This document shows, one piece after another, positions 59,164-64,000 of a stretch of DNA of 64,000 bases (within the stretch, counting starts at the first letter, position 1; every line of letters starts with the position of its first letter). Location of the stretch: assembly GCA_024138025.1 (NCBI GenBank), contig JAMXBD010001040.1:310001-374000 (forward strand), written 5' to 3'. A program made the translations under genes and the position numbers. The DNA comes from Combretum micranthum (lineage: Eukaryota > Streptophyta > Magnoliopsida > Myrtales > Combretaceae). The notes under the pieces were generated by a model that did no database searches, was not told the DNA's origin, and worked only from the letters and a program-made list of their open reading frames with translations.

Positions 59164-60429
59164 ATCATCATCATCTAAACCAACATCATCACATTACCAT
59201 CATCATACAGTCAACAACTAGAAAGAGAGAATAATGAGCTAAAACTCAGTAAAACAATAACACAAGCACACATGAGATGACATACAAGCTTAAACTAGTG
59301 CAATGCAGCAATGATAAGTTGTTATCTTTAAATTAGAGTAAAATAAACAACACGGGAGCGCTCACACTTCTAAACAAGTCTTTAGGAATCTAGGGGTCCT
59401 AAGTAATAGTACTTGCTCAATGGGTTGATATAAGCAGCCCAAATACTTATATCTTCTATAGAACTTTTCAAAATAATAATATCATCTAGTATTCAAAATC
59501 ATTACTCATCTTTATATAACTTAATCCATAATATCACCTAGTTTAACCAGTCTCATAAACGTGAACTAAATCATATTATTTCCTCTTAAGAATAAGTAAA
59601 TATTACATCAATATCGTTTCCCCTATCGATTACCCACTAAGCCACTTATAAATTGTTATTGCATCATAACAAGAGTGGTCTAAGTGCCTAAACTACCATG
59701 CTCGACTCTGGATAAGGTTATCATTTCTCGGACCGGATTCAACGGAACAAACACAAGCAACACTCAATTATTAGGTCATCTTTAAGTTTTATTTCCTTTT
59801 AATATGTCTATTCTAGCAAACAACAAGCACGACATTACGTACCTTTCATAGATGAAATCCAAACAAAGACAAAGGATAGGTCAGAGGCTATCTTAGAAGA
59901 TAAATCAGGTATCCCTATCTGTTTAAGAATTAAACTCATATAAGCATTTAATTTAGTTATCCATTTGCATCAAACTTATTTTATAACCTTATTTGATTAG
60001 ACACTAAGTAGGAACTTCATCATGGCCACGAAGATCGCCTTGCCAAGATATGAACAGTCTCTCAAATTATTTCTTTTCTCTTTGTTTATAATCATGTATT
60101 ATAAAAACATCATTACCTCTTATTAACTTATAAAAAACATTTGTTCTCCTAATCAAATTGATTAGAACCAATCATTTAACTAAATTACTAAGTCAAATTG
60201 ATTAAACTTAATCAAGCTAATTCATTTTAGTTCATTAAAGTATATTTAGTCAAGTTGAACTTAGATTTATTAACTAAGTTCATTTTATACTTAAGATTCA
60301 TTTTATGCTTAAATAGAAATTGTTATTAAACTTATTAATTCACTTAAATCATTCTTAATTATATAAAATAACTAACATAACATGTTAACTATCATTTCAT
60401 CTTGTTTTTAATTTTTTTTTAGATTTTAT

Positions 60430-61090
60430 GAAGAAAATAGGTAAGTACATGAGCCGTGTTTTACACCATGTATCAGCATATGGAGAAGCATGACCAAATA
60501 CACAAGCTGTGTTTCCATCATGTTTTGCTTCTTTTGAAAACCATAGAAGAAGCACAACGAGATATAAAAAGCCGTTTTCCTATCATGTTTCTCTTGATAA
60601 TTTAACATTCAAGGATCAGATAGAAACATGGTGAGGCACAACATGCCGTGTTCCAGTAAGGTACAACATGTCAGTTCCAATCGTGTTTCTCCTTAAATTG
60701 AAAATAAATTAGAAACACGACAAAAAAAAAGTCTTGGTCAAAAGAAGCACGACGAGATACATTAAGTCGTGTTCTTGTCATGATTTTCTTGTTACATTGA
60801 TCACGTTAGGATCAGAGAGAAACACGGCCAAATACATGTAGTTGTGTTCCACTTAACATGTAAAACACTCAAGAAATAGAAAAGGAACATGGGGAGATAG
60901 AAGATGCCATGTTCTAGCAGTGCTATTCTGGAAATGTGTTTGTAAAACGAATTAGAGAGAAGCACAGTTGGACAAATTGAGCCGTGCTCCAGCTGTGTTT
61001 CTTCTCGTGTGTTAAAATGTCATTTGTTTGAAAACTCAAGAAGGAGCACGGCCAAATACATTTTCCCACGTTTCCCCATGCTCTTATTCT
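60430..61090. repeat. Degenerate ~70-100-bp repeats built on 'acacgg...ccgtgtt'
   Basis: At least six segments carry the pair (aaacacgg or agcacgac) ... aaatacat/agatac ... (gccgtgttcc or tcgtgtttct). The two halves are roughly inverse complements, so each unit can fold. The related LTR at 41.8 kb has only a short 'atcacgg...cgtgatga' version (44090-44160). Confidence 0.65.
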
Positions 61091-61899
61091 GTTTATGTTT
61101 CGAAAATTCAACCTATTTTACTACATGTTTTACATCATTTATCAACATCTAACACTTTATAGTTGACATATAAGCTTAGAATCATCATTTATAACATCTA
61201 TATACATGTTTTTACTTCACAATTCATTAAAATCCTAATTCTAATATGCATGATTTTACTTAGGTTTTAGCATATAACTTCATATATTACAAGATTACAT
61301 TTTCATCTTAATTCCTACATATAAATAGCATTAAATCATCATATACATGCATATAAAAGAATTCAAACAAGAAAAAACTTAGCTTATGTGTTTGGCTAAT
61401 CCTAGTTACTTGATCATCATTTCTTATTGTTGAACTTTTTCTAACTTGATTTCCAACTTCTATCTTCTTTTCCAACCTTGATTTCTTCTCTAGTCTTCTT
61501 GAAATTGAGATTTGGTGTTTGATTTTGGGAGAAGGAAGAAAGAAAAAGAAAAGAAGAGAAGAGAAGAGAAGAGAAGGGAGGAGAAGAAAAACGTAAAGAG
61601 AAAGAAAGGAAAAAGAAAAAGATAAGGCAGGAAAAACAATAAAAGGAAAAAGAAGGATAAAAATTTTTTAGGATATTTTAGAATAAAGGTATTAGATTCA
61701 AACCTTTCATATCAATATCTTTAATTCTAAAAGTGTTTAGGATATAATCTGAAAAATTTATGGGTTAGAAATTAGAACTTAAAATAAGGAATTAGTTTAC
61801 AAGCTTAGTTTAGATCAAATTGATATTTAATTTGAGCTTGGTCTTAAAATCTAATATTTTTAAATAGGTAGGCGATTTCAAAATTGATGAGGGTTAAGG

Positions 61900-62552
61900 A
61901 TATGATATTTTAGGCTAAAGTTTAAGGATTTAAGCATCCACTACATATTTAAATCGCATGATTAGGGTTTTATGGATTTAAAATCTCAAATTTCAACTTA
62001 AATTGTTATTAACTTAATTATGTTGACTTATCTAATTACATTTATCATTTTACCTGATTTATTTAATCTATCTAATTTCAATTTCTAACGTAGGTAAGGA
62101 TTTAAGGTATTTCATACCTAGTCTGGGTAATTTGCAAGGTAGCTTCTTTTAAATTTTACAATTTCCTTTATTATTATTGAATTTGTCTATAAAAAAAAAG
62201 AGAAAAAGTATGGACTAAAGTTATGATATTTTAGGCTAAAATTTGGGGATTTAAGAGTCCACTAAACATTTAAATCACATGTTTAGGGTTTAGGGATTTA
62301 AAATCTCAAATTTCAACTTCAATTGTTTTTTATTTAATTATGTCAACTTATCTTATTACATTCTATCATTTTACTTGTTTTATTTAATCTATCCAATTTT
62401 AATTTCTAACTTAGTCAATGATTTAGGGTATTTCAAACCAGGTATGGGTAATTTGTAAGGTAGCTTCTTTAAAATTTTACAATTTCCTTGTATGTTATGA
62501 TTTCCTTTATTATTATTAAATTTGTTTATGTAGAAGAAGAGAAAAGATATGG
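61900..62552. repeat. 321-bp tandem duplication spanning the LTR end
   Basis: 61900-62220 and 62221-62552 align throughout at a constant offset of 321 bp (for example tatgatatttta at 61901 and 62222, tgggtaattt at 62124 and 62445). The unit contains the last ~215 bp of the LTR plus ~105 bp of flank. Differences between the copies are substitutions and small indels. Confidence 0.88.
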
Positions 62553-62851
62553 GCCGACCTAATTTGAGGGTTTGCAAGCAGCTTGTTGAAGCTTTGCTCT
62601 ATTATTGTCGGCAAACAATGTTATGTCCAGTCTTTTCTTGCTTTTGTTAACCTCTAACTTTTTGAGGGTATTTTTTAATTTGATTACTTATCCACTCATT
62701 TCCACATCTTTCTCACAATTTCGAAGAGAAAGTTTTAAGCTCCTAAATAGAAATTTTTCTGTCATTCTCCATCACTTTCGTCCACTTTCATCTTTTCTCT
62801 AAGGTACCCAAACAACAATTTTCATCCCTTTTCTACAGCTTCCTTTTGGTT
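62553..62851. other. Stretch with no recognised gene
   Basis: Between the tandem duplication and the F-box relic. It may contain the scrambled continuation of that relic on the minus strand, but no matching residues could be found. Confidence 0.4.
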
Positions 62852-62953
62852 TCAACCCACTTCTACCGCACCAAAAATAGCATAATTTCTCAATTCTAAG
62901 GTTAAAACCTTAGAGAAAATGTTCATGATCATATCAGTTGGGAGAGACTCCAT
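62852..62953 (-). pseudogene. 5' tip of an F-box gene, relative of the 28-29 kb copy
   Basis: The minus strand starts MESLPTDMIMNIFSKV followed by LTLELRN and leaves homology, reaching a stop after 33 residues. It matches LLDELIMNILSRV...TLEIGNLR of the F-box relic at 29.2 kb. DNA similarity continues upstream into the 5' flank (the reverse of tttggtat, ctgcttcttcat in both). The rest of the F-box (the V-C-x-R-W part) and the whole C-terminal domain are missing, so it is a fragment. Confidence 0.7.
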
Positions 62954-63689
62954 CTTGATATTGATTGATTTTGATTCATTTTGGTATCAAACATTCTTCT
63001 ACTGCTTCTTCATGTTCTTCTCTCTCATTGTACAAGAGTCATTAAGGAAGACAAAGCCATGACTTGTACGTGATAAAAAACCCTAAACCTCAAGCAAGAG
63101 GGAAATCTCTAAGAGTAATTTTGAATGAAAGAAGATGTCACCTACCAAACCAAACTGGTATGGATCTAATTGGCCAAGGCTTGAAGTAATATAGTGAATT
63201 TATTCCTCTTTTTTTTTTTCTTTTGCTAATGAATTTATTGTTCTTAAAAAACTAATAATAAATTATTTGAAAATTAGGGGAAAAAATAGAAAAAAAGATA
63301 AATGTGAATTTTCGTATTTGAACTTCATATAAAAATTCAATTTGGTACATAAACTTATATTTCATTGTTAAGAGTAGTTGTTAATTTAGTTATTGATCAT
63401 TATTAAAAATAATGTCCATGCCTATAAGAAGTGAACAAAACCCTAACATAATTAAGCTACTTCTATCACGTTGTAGATAAAAAGGATAGGGAGCTTCTAT
63501 GGTCCCATCAATGGAACCATCAAATTGATCATCTAACCGTTAAAATAAATACAGTAATTAAAATAATAACTATTTAAGTGATTCATTCGCAATTGGGTAT
63601 GGTGTGAATCCGTCGATTGTAACAAAACTAGTTGCTTTAAAATTAATGACGAGACCATAGAATTTCCTAATATGATAATAGCAAACTAT
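62954..63689. other. Stretch with no recognised gene
   Basis: The first part corresponds to the 5' flank of the F-box relic. 63300-63440 has 'ttggtacataaactt' words like Mutator-type MITE arms but no paired arm was found. Confidence 0.4.
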
Positions 63690-64000
63690 GTGCATGTACC
63701 TTCAAATTTATCAATTTAGTATCCTCTTTTTAGATTTAGGCAAGTTTATACTTGTATTTTTAAAATATGTGCACTTTAGTGCTTATCAAATAATATTTGA
63801 AAGACATTTATTTTGATGACAAGATAATGGAATATATATTTTCAATTTTTGGCAATTTATTGTCACATATCTATATTTTAGCTATTTTTAACCAAGTGTC
63901 TAGTATTATCTCACCATCAAAATAAATATACATCAAATATTATTTAACAAAGACACTAAATGACATGTACTTGGAAAACATAAACACTAATTTGTCAAAA
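63690..64000. mobile_element. Inverted-repeat element running off the window edge
   Basis: 63770-63822 (tttagtgctt...aataatattt...tttattttgatg) pairs with 63917-63964 in inverse order, with a loop of about 95 bp. Outer words catgtacctt (left) and, reversed, caagtacatgtc (right) extend the pairing. The right end lies at or beyond base 64000. Confidence 0.5.

Larger units (their letters stand above)
58549..62114 (-). mobile_element. 3.57-kb solo LTR of a gypsy element with 5-bp target duplication
   Basis: It begins tgtaacgccctaaatt and ends ggtatttca, obeying TG...CA, between identical tacct pentamers (58544-58548 and 62115-62119). It matches 41819-45148 along its length and so is the same family; orientation is taken from that copy. 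No protein-coding domain. It contains a three-unit 74/75-bp array (58960-59163), a long 'acacgg/ccgtgt' array (about 60430-61090) and a purine-rich stretch (61530-61670). Confidence 0.8.

Overview
This is nuclear DNA of a flowering plant, AT-rich and dominated by transposable elements. The evidence is an intact-looking CC-NB-LRR resistance gene, F-box and FAR1-related relics, Ty1/copia and Ty3/gypsy retrotransposons, an L1-type LINE, a PIF/Harbinger transposase and many MITEs. I see no tRNA, rRNA, organellar or bacterial gene block. The species cannot be fixed from this sequence. Only one locus looks like a mostly functional host gene, the NLR at 18.9-23.0 kb.

Layout. 0-6.8 kb is non-coding, with an AT-rich dispersed repeat, a hAT-like MITE with a perfect 8-bp duplication and a Tourist-like MITE flanked by TTA. 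6.8-15.5 kb is one complete but dead copia element with both LTRs, a Met-tRNA primer site, decayed gag-pol and an extra ORF region after pol, as in Sirevirus-like elements. 15.5-18.9 kb holds relics and the NLR upstream region. 18.9-23.5 kb is the NLR. Its LRR domain ends in eight 144-bp units, one base is missing inside unit 2, and the 3' end is partly duplicated downstream. 26.2-27.0 kb is a FAR1-like pseudogene. 28.1-29.2 kb is a broken F-box gene, and the 5' tip of a relative lies at 62.9 kb.

30.3-45.2 kb is a nest of LTR elements. A gypsy element is split by a 3.6-kb solo LTR (perfect cctaa duplication). Next to it is a Tork/Tnt1-like copia element, itself cut by a third long LTR. 47.7-49.6 kb is a 5'-truncated LINE with poly(A) and a perfect 10-bp duplication. 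51.8-57.9 kb carries a plant-transposon ORF fragment, a Myb/SANT-like ORF and a Harbinger transposase whose intron holds a Mutator-like MITE, plus a hAT-like MITE and a probable copia LTR. 58.5-62.1 kb is another long solo LTR (perfect tacct duplication), overlapped by a 321-bp tandem duplication. The window ends inside an inverted-repeat element.

How it works together. The host functions recognisable here are immune recognition (NLR), ubiquitin-ligase targeting (F-box, decayed) and a transposase-derived transcription-factor family (FAR1, decayed). No operon-like or multi-gene pathway is visible. The main interest lies in how the NLR repeat array evolves and in the precise insertion histories that can be read from target-site duplications.
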